Assembly: GCF_002023715.1 (NCBI RefSeq)
Contig: NZ_MAHX01000020.1
Location: forward strand, 124,001 to 188,000
Reading direction: 5' to 3'
Source: Elizabethkingia occulta
Lineage (GTDB): Bacteria; Bacteroidota; Bacteroidia; Flavobacteriales; Weeksellaceae
Length of the DNA stretch: 64,000 nucleotides
The stretch's first letter is position 1; each line of letters begins with the position of its first letter. The translations under genes and the position numbers were made by a program. Positions 49,993 through 57,793 of the stretch are shown in pieces. Below the pieces are notes generated by a model. The model did no database searches and was not told where the DNA came from. It was given only the letters and a program-made list of their open reading frames with translations.

Positions 49993-52030
49993 CGTTATCT
50001 AGGTATTTATTTAGGTTTACTTTATTTGCGTAATAGTCATTTTGTTCTTTTTCCCAATCGAAATCGGTTCCTTGTTGTATTTGCTTTTCCTGCTTATTGA
50101 GTAGGTTTTTAGAGCGATCTAAACGTTTTGCGTTCCGTTGGTCTTTATGCTGTCCTCTGCTATCTACTATCACCATTTTCGCAAGGGTTCCGTCTAATTC
50201 AGGGTTTCGGATAAACATTTGGTTAACTTCTTTGTAATCTTCTGCCTGAGTATCAAGAATCACCTGCTTCATTTCCTTATTAAATCGACCTATTTTTGCT
50301 AATTCTTCGGCATCACCTTCTTTGCGGTCATATAAAGCCATTGGCTGCACATATTTTTCCTGAAGCATGAAACTGATATTATGTTCTTCATTGTAGGCAA
50401 GAACCTGATTAAGATCATTGCTATCGTATTTTATTGTCCAATCAAGGTGTGCATACATTCTGAAATTAATATCAAAGCTGTCGTACTCATGCTTTTTGCC
50501 ATTAATAGCGATGTGAAGACCGTTGTGATTGACTTTGTTTGTGTAACCTGTTGTTTCTCCAAAGTGTAAAAGGAAATCCTGATTACTGATCTCTTTTTTC
50601 GCATCCTCAGGCATATTATTATAAGCTTCGATATACTGTTCTTTCAGCCTTTCCCTTTCTATTTCAATCATCGTAATGATTTGGGTAATACAACCGTTTT
50701 CATCTGGGAATGAGTGTCGAATTTTATTTAAATATTCTTCATTTGGTTGCTTTTCAGCTTTCACTCCGTGTCCGCTCCAATTCGGTGCTAACTGGCAATA
50801 CTTTTTATTAAAAAATTTAAACCACGGCTCAATTACTTTAGATTTTGCATTACCAACCTTTGCAGGAGTAAAGCTTTTAGACATCATTTCGTAAATAGGC
50901 GTCATTTTCTTCTTAGAATAGTTATCAGACTGTATCTGTAATACTTTATGCTTTTGTCCAAATAATTCTTCAGTATGAAGAACTGCATTTCTGAGAGCCT
51001 GCTGTATAAGACCTGAACTTTCCTCTCTTCCAATTGCATAACCGATAGGATATTTTATTACTGGGTCTAAAACAACCACCATTGTAAGGCGATTATGATA
51101 AGTTGTGATCTTATCACCTTTTAAGTTCTTGCTTTGTCTCTGATATAGTAATTCGATATCCCATCCATCAACAGTCCAGAACAATAATGGAGCAGAAGGT
51201 GCTTTTCTTTTCACCTGCATACCTATGTTATCATTAAATGCCTTTTCTCCATTGGTTCCTGCATATACTAACAGATTCCACTTTTTGCGATAATTGCCAA
51301 TTGTTCCGGCAGATAGTTCTGGAAAGCCCTGTATTTTAGCAACTGAGTTGTAAATCATTGCTATTTGCTCATTATCCAGATTACGGTGATCTCTTAGTAA
51401 TTGGCGCAGTAAAGCTTCTTGTGTAGCATCTTTTACTTTTATCGCTTTTTTCTTTCCGAAATTCTCAGAAACCAATGATTTATAACCATCTTTTGCAAAT
51501 TCAGCCAATTTATCTCGTAAACGGCGGTCAGTTCCCGGCAAAGTATGTCCGATTTGACCTTTTACTTCTTTTACCGCAATTGCAGCTTCTTGCCAAATTT
51601 TAGTGATCGATCCGCCTCTTGACTTTCTGAAAGCTTTCATATCCTTCATATAAGCGTCAACAGCTTGTATCATCTGAGCATTTCTGACATATTCATCCTG
51701 TTTTTCCGGAGAAAGCCTTCTGTAATCCTCTAGCAAATGAGTTGCATAGAAGTCAATCGCTTCATAATCTGTCTTGTAATACTTTAAAATCAGATGTTGA
51801 GCCTCTTTTTTAGGAGGAATACCAAGTTTTTTTACTATTTCAACTCTGAATCGTTCAGGTATGCTATCAAACTCTACAAGAGCACAGTTATCTAAGCCTT
51901 TACCCTGTCTAACTCGATTTAATTTACCTTGTCTACATTGTTTATCATAATTAGATTTAGACATAACGCCCAAATCCTCATACAAGGCTCGTCCGGGAAT
52001 CGTTAAAGTGTTATGATAAAAATCGTACAT
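49985..52030 (-). CDS. MuA-like DDE transposase
   Basis: 681 residues, close to MuA (663). The N-terminal part (LYEDLGVMSKSNYDKQCRQGKLNR) is a Mu-type DNA-binding domain; HTH-like domains I-beta/gamma follow to about residue 250. The catalytic core shows the DDE triad: Asp near 285 (FWTVDGWDIELLY), Asp near 367 (VLQIQSDNYS) and Glu near 400 (KVIEPWFKFFNKKY). C-terminus has NGLHIAINGKKHEYDSF barrel strands and basic helices (RNAKRLDRSKNLLNKQEKQ) that in MuA contact MuB. It does replicative transposition at the prophage ends. Confidence 0.94.
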   Translation of the reverse strand: MYDFYHNTLTIPGRALYEDLGVMSKSNYDKQCRQGKLNRVRQGKGLDNCALVEFDSIPERFRVEIVKKLGIPPKKEAQHLILKYYKTDYEAIDFYATHLLEDYRRLSPEKQDEYVRNAQMIQAVDAYMKDMKAFRKSRGGSITKIWQEAAIAVKEVKGQIGHTLPGTDRRLRDKLAEFAKDGYKSLVSENFGKKKAIKVKDATQEALLRQLLRDHRNLDNEQIAMIYNSVAKIQGFPELSAGTIGNYRKKWNLLVYAGTNGEKAFNDNIGMQVKRKAPSAPLLFWTVDGWDIELLYQRQSKNLKGDKITTYHNRLTMVVVLDPVIKYPIGYAIGREESSGLIQQALRNAVLHTEELFGQKHKVLQIQSDNYSKKKMTPIYEMMSKSFTPAKVGNAKSKVIEPWFKFFNKKYCQLAPNWSGHGVKAEKQPNEEYLNKIRHSFPDENGCITQIITMIEIERERLKEQYIEAYNNMPEDAKKEISNQDFLLHFGETTGYTNKVNHNGLHIAINGKKHEYDSFDINFRMYAHLDWTIKYDSNDLNQVLAYNEEHNISFMLQEKYVQPMALYDRKEGDAEELAKIGRFNKEMKQVILDTQAEDYKEVNQMFIRNPELDGTLAKMVIVDSRGQHKDQRNAKRLDRSKNLLNKQEKQIQQGTDFDWEKEQNDYYANKVNLNKYLDNDE

Positions 52031-52046
52031 AGTTTAAAAAAATTGT

Positions 52047-52086
52047 TCCCGCCGTGGTGTCGAATCCACGCTATGCCGTGGCGGGA
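52047..52086. promoter_or_regulatory. Inverted-repeat region upstream of the transposase gene
   Basis: TCCCGCC (52047-52053) and GGCGGGA (52080-52086) bracket an inner GTGG-N8-CCAC repeat; GCCGTGG occurs twice (52051 and 52075). GC-rich in an AT-rich setting, 17 nt before the transposase start. It may be an operator or an mRNA leader hairpin limiting transposase synthesis. Confidence 0.5.
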
Positions 52087-52093
52087 GATTTAC

Positions 52094-52101
52094 TATATTT
52101 G
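52094..52101 (+). promoter_or_regulatory. Candidate -7 box for the zinc-ribbon gene
   Basis: TATATTTG matches TAnnTTTG, 23 nt before the ATG at 52125. The -33 part is not clear. Confidence 0.4.
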
Positions 52102-52124
52102 TTATTCCACTAAAAAATATAGTT

Positions 52125-52328
52125 ATGACTAATTATTCAAGATCAAAATGTCCTAAATGTGAAAACTCACGTTTTGAAATGGTTGAAGATGTCCCGGAAG
52201 ATTCTAATTATAAGATGATGTTTATCCGATGTACCTCTTGTAAAACGGTTATTGGAGTAGGTGATTACTATAATATTGGCACCTTAATCCATAAACTTGC
52301 TAAAAAGCTTAATGTTCGTTTAGACTAA
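52125..52328 (+). CDS. Small zinc-ribbon protein, opposite strand
   Basis: 67 residues with two CxxC knuckles (KCPKCENSRF and RCTSCKTVIGV), a classic zinc ribbon. It is transcribed rightward within the leftward early block and overlaps the end of a convergent small gene by 20 nt. Similar small zinc-ribbon proteins are found widely as stand-alone cargo. Function unknown. Confidence 0.75.
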   Translation: MTNYSRSKCPKCENSRFEMVEDVPEDSNYKMMFIRCTSCKTVIGVGDYYNIGTLIHKLAKKLNVRLD

Positions 52329-52494
52329 TAGTTTTTTCAATTTCTTTAATCTTTTTCCATACTTCCTCATACTGTTCTGGTGGAAGCAATATTCCTTTTT
52401 GCTCTATAGAAATAGCTAGTTCTTTTTTTTGAGATTCAACAGATGCTTGAGAAAGACTGGATGCTGTATTTGAGATAATTAATAGAATTTCCAT
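52309..52494 (-). CDS. Small early phage protein
   Basis: 61 residues, helical (SSLSQASVESQKKELAISIE, YEEVWKKIKEIEKTIS). Its start is 3 nt beyond the end of the next upstream gene and its composition is protein-like. No family recognised. Confidence 0.55.
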   Translation of the reverse strand: MEILLIISNTASSLSQASVESQKKELAISIEQKGILLPPEQYEEVWKKIKEIEKTISLNEH

Positions 52495-52496
52495 TT

Positions 52497-52640
52497 CTAA
52501 AGGGCTTTATAGGTTGTTTTATAAGTGAATCCTAAGAGTTGGTATGAAGTTGCCAACTCTTTTATATGGCTATCAACATTTTCTACTTCATAAGTTGAAA
52601 TACAGAATATGTTCTGCAATAATTTTTGCAATAATTTCAT
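52497..52640 (-). CDS. 47-residue early phage protein
   Basis: Frame MKLLQKLLQNIFCISTYEVE to KTTYKAL. It overlaps the Cro/Ner-like gene by 4 nt and is followed 2 nt later by the next small gene, so it belongs to the first early transcript. Function unknown. Confidence 0.5.
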   Translation of the reverse strand: MKLLQKLLQNIFCISTYEVENVDSHIKELATSYQLLGFTYKTTYKAL

Positions 52641-52846
52641 AATGGTTGTTTTTTGAAGTTTTCAAGTGCTTTTATTGAAGGATTAGCCAATTCATAATAT
52701 TTTTTACGAATGGTTTCTGCTGTTAAACTATGTTTCTCTTTACGGACACACATTCTTACAAATCGTGTTGACACCAAGAATTCTTGAGAAAGAGCATTGA
52801 TGATTTCCGTATTGTAACTTTCTCTTTTTTTTGTTTCTTTGTTCAT
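52637..52846 (-). CDS. Cro/Ner-like small DNA-binding protein candidate
   Basis: 69 basic residues, first gene of the leftward early operon, divergent from the repressor. NTEIINALSQEFLVSTRFVRMCVRKEKHSLTAETIRKKYYE can form a helix-turn-helix. In Mu this place is held by ner, which turns down the early promoter and the repressor promoter. Role inferred from position and basic HTH character. Confidence 0.65.
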   Translation of the reverse strand: MNKETKKRESYNTEIINALSQEFLVSTRFVRMCVRKEKHSLTAETIRKKYYELANPSIKALENFKKQPL

Positions 52847-52871
52847 TGCTTTATTTATTCCGATTATGGAA

Positions 52872-52903
52872 CAAATATATAGAGATTTCTCAATTAACTA
52901 CAA
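52872..52903 (-). promoter_or_regulatory. Phage early promoter with embedded operator
   Basis: On the minus strand TTG (52903-52901) and TATATTTG (52879-52872) are spaced by 21 nt, a near-consensus Bacteroidota promoter for the early operon starting at 52846. The sequence GAGATTTCTCAATT (plus strand 52882-52895) lies between the two boxes and is repeated at 53053-53066 inside the repressor gene, so it is probably the repressor operator. Confidence 0.6.
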
Positions 52904-52909
52904 ATAAAA

Positions 52910-53608
52910 ATGAGAGAAAATTCAATTTTAAAAGAAAGAATTATGCAATACCTTGATTATAAAGGTATTAAAAGACGTAAGTTTTATGAAGACACAGGTG
53001 TGTCTAACGGTGTTTTATCACAAAACAATGGATTATCAGAAGATAATTTAATGAGATTTCTCAATTTTTATACAGAAGTTAACCCTACTTGGCTTTTAAC
53101 AGGTAGTGGAAATATGTTAAAAAAAGAATTGTATCTATATGAAAAGCAAGTTGAAAATTTACCTGACTTAAAAGAAGAAGAGACGGTATACAAGAATGAT
53201 AAAACTATAAATTTAGGAATTCCATTAATTCCAATTGATGCCATGGCAGGTTATGGTACCGGATCAATGCAAATTATGGATTATGAAACAAGCTATTATG
53301 AGGTTCCTGAATTTACAGAACTAAAAGCAGAATTTATGATTAGGGTAAAAGGTTCTTCAATGTATCCTAAATATAGTTCGGGAGATTTAATAGCTTGTAA
53401 AAAGATATCTTCAAATACCTTTTTTCAATGGAATAAGGTATATGTGTTAGATACAGAACAAGGAGCTTTAATAAAACGTGTAAAGAAATCTCAAAAAGAA
53501 AATCATATTTTACTAGTTAGTGATAATTCTAATTATGATCCATTCGATATACACCTTGACAATATTTACTCAATTGCTTGCGTCTTAGGTGTCATAAGAT
53601 TAGAATAA
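52910..53608 (+). CDS. S24-family (LexA/CI-like) phage repressor
   Basis: 232 residues. The N-terminal HTH domain (MQYLDYKGIKRRKFYEDTGVSNGVLSQN, then NPTWLLTGSGNML) is followed by an S24 autoprotease: AMAGYG cleavage site (Ala113-Gly114), catalytic Ser150 in VKGSSMYPKYSSGDL and Lys189 in ALIKRVKK. RecA-stimulated self-cleavage would link induction to DNA damage, unlike Mu, whose repressor is not of this type. It is divergent from the early operon and shares its control region. Confidence 0.93.
   Translation: MRENSILKERIMQYLDYKGIKRRKFYEDTGVSNGVLSQNNGLSEDNLMRFLNFYTEVNPTWLLTGSGNMLKKELYLYEKQVENLPDLKEEETVYKNDKTINLGIPLIPIDAMAGYGTGSMQIMDYETSYYEVPEFTELKAEFMIRVKGSSMYPKYSSGDLIACKKISSNTFFQWNKVYVLDTEQGALIKRVKKSQKENHILLVSDNSNYDPFDIHLDNIYSIACVLGVIRLE
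53053..53066. repeat. Second copy of the putative operator
   Basis: GAGATTTCTCAATT, identical over 14 bp to 52882-52895, lies inside the repressor coding sequence; an internal operator could support looping or autoregulation. Confidence 0.5.
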
Positions 53609-54113
53609 CCTCCCTTTTTAATCAGGTTACCTTTGTAATTCGTTGCAGGTAAAGGGTTTTGATATTTTTATTATTAAAAAATAGGGGTGTTAAAATGTGT
53701 TTTTAATGCTTTTTTTAATGCTTTTAAGTAATAATGCACTATTTTAAGACTATTATTTTTCATATTTAAGGTATGCCTAAAAGTATGCCTAAAGGTATGT
53801 TTTAATATTTTGTTTTTAAAATTTTAGCATTCTAGCATATATGCAAAAAACTAATATTCATGATGGTTCCAGAATTAACAAATCTTTATAAATAGGGCAT
53901 TCAGTACATATTTGTATATATAAACAATAAATGCCCCAATAGGGACATTTAATTTGTATTTAATTTTGGTTGAAACGGTATTTAAATGGTATTTTTTGAC
54001 ATTTAATTTTGATTTTATAAGAATGCCTACTTGCACCGTTTTTCTTTTATTTATCGGCGTTTGCGCCCTATTTTTTTGATTTTTATTTTTGACATTTTAT
54101 TTTAGGGGGTATA
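53609..54113. promoter_or_regulatory. Prophage left-end region (non-coding, 505 bp)
   Basis: No convincing gene. It is very AT-rich and full of short repeats: two TTTAATGC units near 53702-53720, GTATGCCTAAA at 53771-53781 and 53783-53793 with a further GGTATG, and GACATTTAATTT-type motifs at 53944, 53998 and 54091. The last group recurs, inverted, at the other prophage end, so they are candidate transposase-binding sites; the GTATGCC group may be an enhancer-like or repressor site. Confidence 0.6.
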
Positions 54114-54118
54114 GTATT
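54114..54118. repeat. Target-site duplication, right copy (GTATT)
   Basis: Second copy of the 5-bp duplication at 18935-18939. Directly after it the displaced 3' end of the DUF1493-like gene reads in frame to 54170. Confidence 0.85.
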
Positions 54119-54170
54119 GAATAAAAGATTTGCAAGTAGAGTGGATTATAAATTAATTTTAACCAGCTAA
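54119..54170 (+). pseudogene. Displaced 3' end of the DUF1493-like gene
   Basis: Reading on from the codon split by the insertion, TTG AAT AAA and so on encode LNKRFASRVDYKLILTS and a stop at 54168-54170, 14 nt before the next gene. This is the original C-terminus of the gene that begins at 18560. Confidence 0.75.
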
Positions 54171-54184
54171 AAATAAACACCAAT

Positions 54185-54760
54185 ATGACTTTTAAAATAT
54201 ATACCAAAACAGGAGATAAAGGAGAAACTGCTTTATATGGTGGAACTCGTGTTTCTAAGGCTAGCGCAAGGGTAGACGCTTATGGTACCATTGACGAATT
54301 GAATGCCTTTATCGGAATAGCCAAAAGTCATATTGATGATAGTGACTGCCTGAAGCAACTTGCAGAAATACAATATGATCTTTTTACATTAGGTTCTGAG
54401 GCTGCAACACCAATAGATAAAGTATATCTGGCAAACGGAAAGTCCCGTTTACCAGTAACAATAAAAGAGGAAGATATCAGCAAGCTTGAAGTATGGATGG
54501 ATAAGATGGATGAAAGTTTGGAGCCATTACAGTTTTTTATTTTGCCAGGTGGTGGAAAAGCTGCTACATTTCTTCATGCTGCCAGAACAATTTGCAGACG
54601 GGCAGAACGCGGAATGGTATTTCTGAATGAAACTGAAGAAGTGCGTCCAGAACTTATTAAATATCTTAACCGATTATCCGATTATTTATTTGTCATGGCG
54701 CGCTATGCCTCCATGTTGGATAATGAGCAGGAAGAATACTGGAATCCTAACGCGAGATAG
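54185..54760 (+). CDS. PduO-type ATP:cob(I)alamin adenosyltransferase
   Basis: 191-residue cytoplasmic enzyme that makes adenosylcobalamin. The N-terminus IYTKTGDKGETALYGGTRVSK is the PduO-family ATP-binding signature, RVDAYGTIDELNAFIG follows, and FILPGGGKAATFLHAARTICRRAER carries the conserved arginines. Its natural upstream neighbour is the DUF1493-like gene; the prophage now ends 71 nt before its start and may have replaced its promoter. Confidence 0.94.
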   Translation: MTFKIYTKTGDKGETALYGGTRVSKASARVDAYGTIDELNAFIGIAKSHIDDSDCLKQLAEIQYDLFTLGSEAATPIDKVYLANGKSRLPVTIKEEDISKLEVWMDKMDESLEPLQFFILPGGGKAATFLHAARTICRRAERGMVFLNETEEVRPELIKYLNRLSDYLFVMARYASMLDNEQEEYWNPNAR

Positions 54761-54818
54761 CAAATTTTGATATCCATATAAAAGTATAATTAAAGCTAAG
54801 CTAATTTTTTATTTGTAA

Positions 54819-55430
54819 ATGAAAGCATTACTCTTCATAAATGGAGAACCTCCTAAAAATATTCCTGAAATCAAAGATTATGATCTTATTGCATGTACAG
54901 ATGGTGCATTTCATTATTTAAGAGAAAAGAATTTCCCTTTAGATCTTTTAGATTTTATTTCAGGTGATTTTGATTCATATGAAGAGAGCGAAAAAATCGT
55001 TTCTGAAAAACTAATCCATACACCGGATCAGAATAAAACGGATTTTCACAAAGCTTTAGAAATAATCATAGAAAAAGGTTTTTATGAGGTAGATGTTTAT
55101 GGAGGGAGTGGTGGCGAGCAGGATCATTATTTGGGAAATCTTACAGTAGCATACCTGTTCAGAAATAAATTGGAGATTACTTTTTACGACGAATATTCAA
55201 AATATTTCTTTATTCCGAATGAATTCGAAGCTCAGAATGTATTAGGGAAAATCATTTCTTTAGTGCCATATCCTGTTGCAGAAAATGTAGTAACAAGAGG
55301 GCTTAACTGGCCTCTGTTTGGAGAAGAACTAAGTATGACAGGAAGAATAGGAACACGTAACTTTGCTGTGGAAGATATTTTTACCTGTTCTTATAGTGAT
55401 GGTGCAATATTGCTATTTATTGGTAAATAA
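54819..55430 (+). CDS. Thiamine pyrophosphokinase
   Basis: 203 residues. It transfers pyrophosphate from ATP to thiamine. Motifs are LIACTDGAFHYL, ISGDFDSYEE, HTPDQNKTDFHKAL with the conserved DQxxTD, and VYGGSGGEQDHYLGNL. The C-terminal thiamine-binding part has VTRGLNWPLFGEEL. It follows the adenosyltransferase by 58 nt and ends before a terminator. Confidence 0.92.
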   Translation: MKALLFINGEPPKNIPEIKDYDLIACTDGAFHYLREKNFPLDLLDFISGDFDSYEESEKIVSEKLIHTPDQNKTDFHKALEIIIEKGFYEVDVYGGSGGEQDHYLGNLTVAYLFRNKLEITFYDEYSKYFFIPNEFEAQNVLGKIISLVPYPVAENVVTRGLNWPLFGEELSMTGRIGTRNFAVEDIFTCSYSDGAILLFIGK

Positions 55431-55454
55431 TACGTTACAGAATAAATTTTTATT

Positions 55455-55488
55455 AAAAGAGAAGAATTTTGATTTTCTCTTTTTTATT
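55455..55488 (+). terminator. Terminator after thiamine pyrophosphokinase gene
   Basis: AAAAGAGAA and TTCTCTTTT pair (9 bp) around an 11-nt loop and are followed by more T, 25 nt after the stop. Confidence 0.75.
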
Positions 55489-55614
55489 TTTTCTCGCTTT
55501 CTAACTACTGCATTCTATTTAAAAAAACTGCTTTCAAAATCCATTAATTTTTAGCAATTTTGTCGCTCGAAAAATCGATTTTATTTTATGTTATTTAAAC
55601 CCCCATTGTAAAGA

Positions 55615-57006
55615 ATGAAAATAAAGTATTCTGAACTTATAGATCAGACCTTGTATTTCCCGCAAGAAGAGTTTCAGGTGGACAATCACCAACTTAAATT
55701 TCACGGAATTCCTTTAATGGAATTGGTGGAAAAATTCGGGACACCTTTGAAGTTTAATTATCTTCCTAAAATCTCTGAAAATATTCAGCGGGCAAAAAAA
55801 TGGTTTGAAGAAGCCATAGAAACCCACGAATATAAAAACAAGTACCGTTACTGTTATTGTACGAAATCTAGTCATTTTGCCTTCGTATTAGAAGAAGCGC
55901 TAAAGAATGATATCAGCATTGAAACCTCTTCAGCTTACGATATAGACATCGTTAAAAGACTTTATGAAAAAGGAAAAGTAAAGGAAAATGTAGAAGTAAT
56001 CTGTAACGGATTTAAGACAGATGATTATCTGGTGAAAATCGCAGATCTGATTAACTCAGGATTTGAAAATATTACTCCGATTCTGGATAACTACCGTGAA
56101 TTGGATAAGCTAACAGAAAGCATAGATACTACTTTCAATATCGGAATTCGTATAGCTTCTGAAGAAGAGCCAAAATTTGAATTTTATACATCCCGTCTGG
56201 GTATTGGATATAAGGATATTATCCCATATTACAGCCAGAAAATTGCTGAACACCCGAATGCAAGATTGAAGATGTTACATTTCTTCATTAACACAGGAAT
56301 GAAGGATACTGCATACTATTGGAATGAATTGTTTAAGTGTCTTCGTGTGTATGCTCGTCTGAAAAAAATTGCTCCTGAAGTAGATTCTCTGAATATTGGA
56401 GGGGGGTTCCCAATTAAAACCTCTTTAAATTTCGATTACGATTACGAATACATGGTAAACGAAATTGTATCGCAGATTAAAAAATTCTGTGAAGAAGAAG
56501 GAGTAGAAGAACCAAATATCTATACAGAGTTCGGGTCATTTACGGTTGGCGAAAGTGGAGGTAATCTTTACCAGATCATTAGCCAGAAACGTCAGAACGA
56601 CAGAGAGAAATGGAATATGATCGATAGTTCATTTATGACTACACTGCCAGATACATGGGCGATCTCCAGACACTTTATTATGTTACCACTTAACCGTTGG
56701 GACGATACTTATGAGAGGGTTTTCCTGGGAGGACTTACTTGTGATTCCGATGATTATTATAATTCAGAACAACACACCAATGCTATTTACCTGCCTGTAT
56801 TTACAGATACGAAACCTCTATATATTGGTTTCTTTAATACAGGAGCATATCAGGAAACGATTAGTGGGTACGGTGGAGTTCACCACTGTCTGATGCCGCA
56901 GCCTAAACATGTGCTTATTGATAAAGACGAGAACGGAAATTATACATATTCAGTTTTCCGTGAAGAACAAACACCTGATGATGTTTTACGACTATTAGGA
57001 TACTAA
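55615..57006 (+). CDS. speA: Arginine decarboxylase (PLP-dependent, short form)
   Basis: 463 residues. Makes agmatine from arginine for polyamine synthesis. The fold-III PLP-lysine motif is YCYCTKSSHFAFVLEEAL; further SLNIGGGFPIKTSL, IYTEFGSFTVGESGG and LGGLTCDSDDYYN match the alanine-racemase-fold decarboxylases. It is shorter than the 630-residue E. coli SpeA, as in other flavobacteria. Agmatinase, the next enzyme, lies 3.7 kb downstream at 60676. Ends before a strong bidirectional terminator. Confidence 0.92.
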   Translation: MKIKYSELIDQTLYFPQEEFQVDNHQLKFHGIPLMELVEKFGTPLKFNYLPKISENIQRAKKWFEEAIETHEYKNKYRYCYCTKSSHFAFVLEEALKNDISIETSSAYDIDIVKRLYEKGKVKENVEVICNGFKTDDYLVKIADLINSGFENITPILDNYRELDKLTESIDTTFNIGIRIASEEEPKFEFYTSRLGIGYKDIIPYYSQKIAEHPNARLKMLHFFINTGMKDTAYYWNELFKCLRVYARLKKIAPEVDSLNIGGGFPIKTSLNFDYDYEYMVNEIVSQIKKFCEEEGVEEPNIYTEFGSFTVGESGGNLYQIISQKRQNDREKWNMIDSSFMTTLPDTWAISRHFIMLPLNRWDDTYERVFLGGLTCDSDDYYNSEQHTNAIYLPVFTDTKPLYIGFFNTGAYQETISGYGGVHHCLMPQPKHVLIDKDENGNYTYSVFREEQTPDDVLRLLGY

Positions 57007-57011
57007 ATAAG

Positions 57012-57037
57012 AAAGCTGCCCATTGGCAGCTTTTTTT
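57012..57037. terminator. Bidirectional terminator between speA and the HAD gene
   Basis: AAAGCTGCC-catt-GGCAGCTTT with seven T from 57031; convergent genes end on both sides. Confidence 0.85.
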
Positions 57038-57698
57038 ATTTAAACCATTCTGTAGATGTTTCATAGATTATTTCGTTGTAGTCCGAAATAATCTTTTGGG
57101 CTTTGTCATACTTTTGATTTTCCGAATGTATACTCTTATAAGCTACACAGAAAATATCAGCAGAATAGGCGGCTTGTATTCCGTTAGTGGAATCTTCTAT
57201 AACAATACAGCTGTTTTTGTCTTCACCCGACATTCCGGCTGCCAGTTCAAAGATTTCCGGATGAGGTTTAGATTGTTTCAGATCGGCACCACTAATTTTT
57301 CCTGCAAAATATTTCTCCAAATCAAATCTTTCAAATACCCAGTTAATGGTATTCATACTGGCTGAAGAGGCCAATATCATTTTTATACCATTGTGATGAT
57401 AATTTTCAATAAGATTTCTGACTCCGGGAATAAGGTCAAAATCAGAATCATTATCAAAAAGATATTTAAAGTTTATTCTCTTTTTATCAGCGAGCTCTTG
57501 TGGCGTGTAATTTAGATTGAAAAGAGTTATAAGTTCCTGACAAACGCTTAGCGTTGCTTTTCCGGTAAAGGAAGTGAAAAGTTCCTCACTTACATTAATT
57601 CCGAATTCATCAAACATTTTGAAATAAGATTTTCTATGTAATGGTTCAGTATCTACAATAACACCATCCATATCAAAAAGTACTGCTTTTAAAGGCAT
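57036..57698 (-). CDS. HAD-superfamily phosphatase (beta-phosphoglucomutase-like)
   Basis: 220 residues. Motif I FDMDGVIVDTEPLH with nucleophile Asp, helical cap, motif II LASSAS, motif III lysine in KQSKPHPEIFE and motif IV CIVIEDSTNGIQAA. Subfamily I cap type C1, as in beta-phosphoglucomutase and sugar-phosphate phosphatases. Substrate not predictable. Confidence 0.9.
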   Translation of the reverse strand: MPLKAVLFDMDGVIVDTEPLHRKSYFKMFDEFGINVSEELFTSFTGKATLSVCQELITLFNLNYTPQELADKKRINFKYLFDNDSDFDLIPGVRNLIENYHHNGIKMILASSASMNTINWVFERFDLEKYFAGKISGADLKQSKPHPEIFELAAGMSGEDKNSCIVIEDSTNGIQAAYSADIFCVAYKSIHSENQKYDKAQKIISDYNEIIYETSTEWFK

Positions 57699-57793
57699 AA
57701 AAGTTTTTTTGCAAAGTTAAGACTTTCTGTAAATGAGGTTCTATATATTATTTAAGAGATTATTAAAGTAATGAAGCAACCTAAATTATAAGT

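Larger units (their letters stand above)
18940..54113. mobile_element. Mu-type transposable prophage with DGR and siphovirus-like tail (35,174 bp)
   Basis: Bounded by a 5-bp GTATT duplication and by AT-rich ends sharing an imperfect inverted motif (AAAAT-N2-AAT-N-TCA about 10 nt from each end). It carries a MuA-like DDE transposase, a MuB-like ATPase, an S24 repressor, DUF3164, DUF935 portal, gpF, gp36-like and gpG-like head genes. Tail genes look siphoviral (tape measure, large tail-tip protein, no sheath). The repressor end is at the high-coordinate side, so the phage left end lies at 54113. No integrase, tRNA site or phage-internal frameshift in an essential gene was seen, so it may be active. 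The ends do not show the Mu terminal TG/CA. Confidence 0.93.

Noticed and set aside
52047-52086. CRISPR-like or attachment-type repeat
   Set aside because: Only one inverted repeat pair with no spacer array; better explained as an operator or leader hairpin.
53771-53799. Tandem GTATGCCTAAA repeats as a CRISPR array
   Set aside because: Units are adjacent with a 1-nt spacer and there are no cas genes; they fit a binding-site cluster at the phage end.
18933-54134. Prophage ends set at TGTATT (18934) and TTTGCA (54134) to obtain Mu-like TG/CA
   Set aside because: The flanking 5-mers do not match and the host frame is not restored; GTATT-based ends satisfy both tests.
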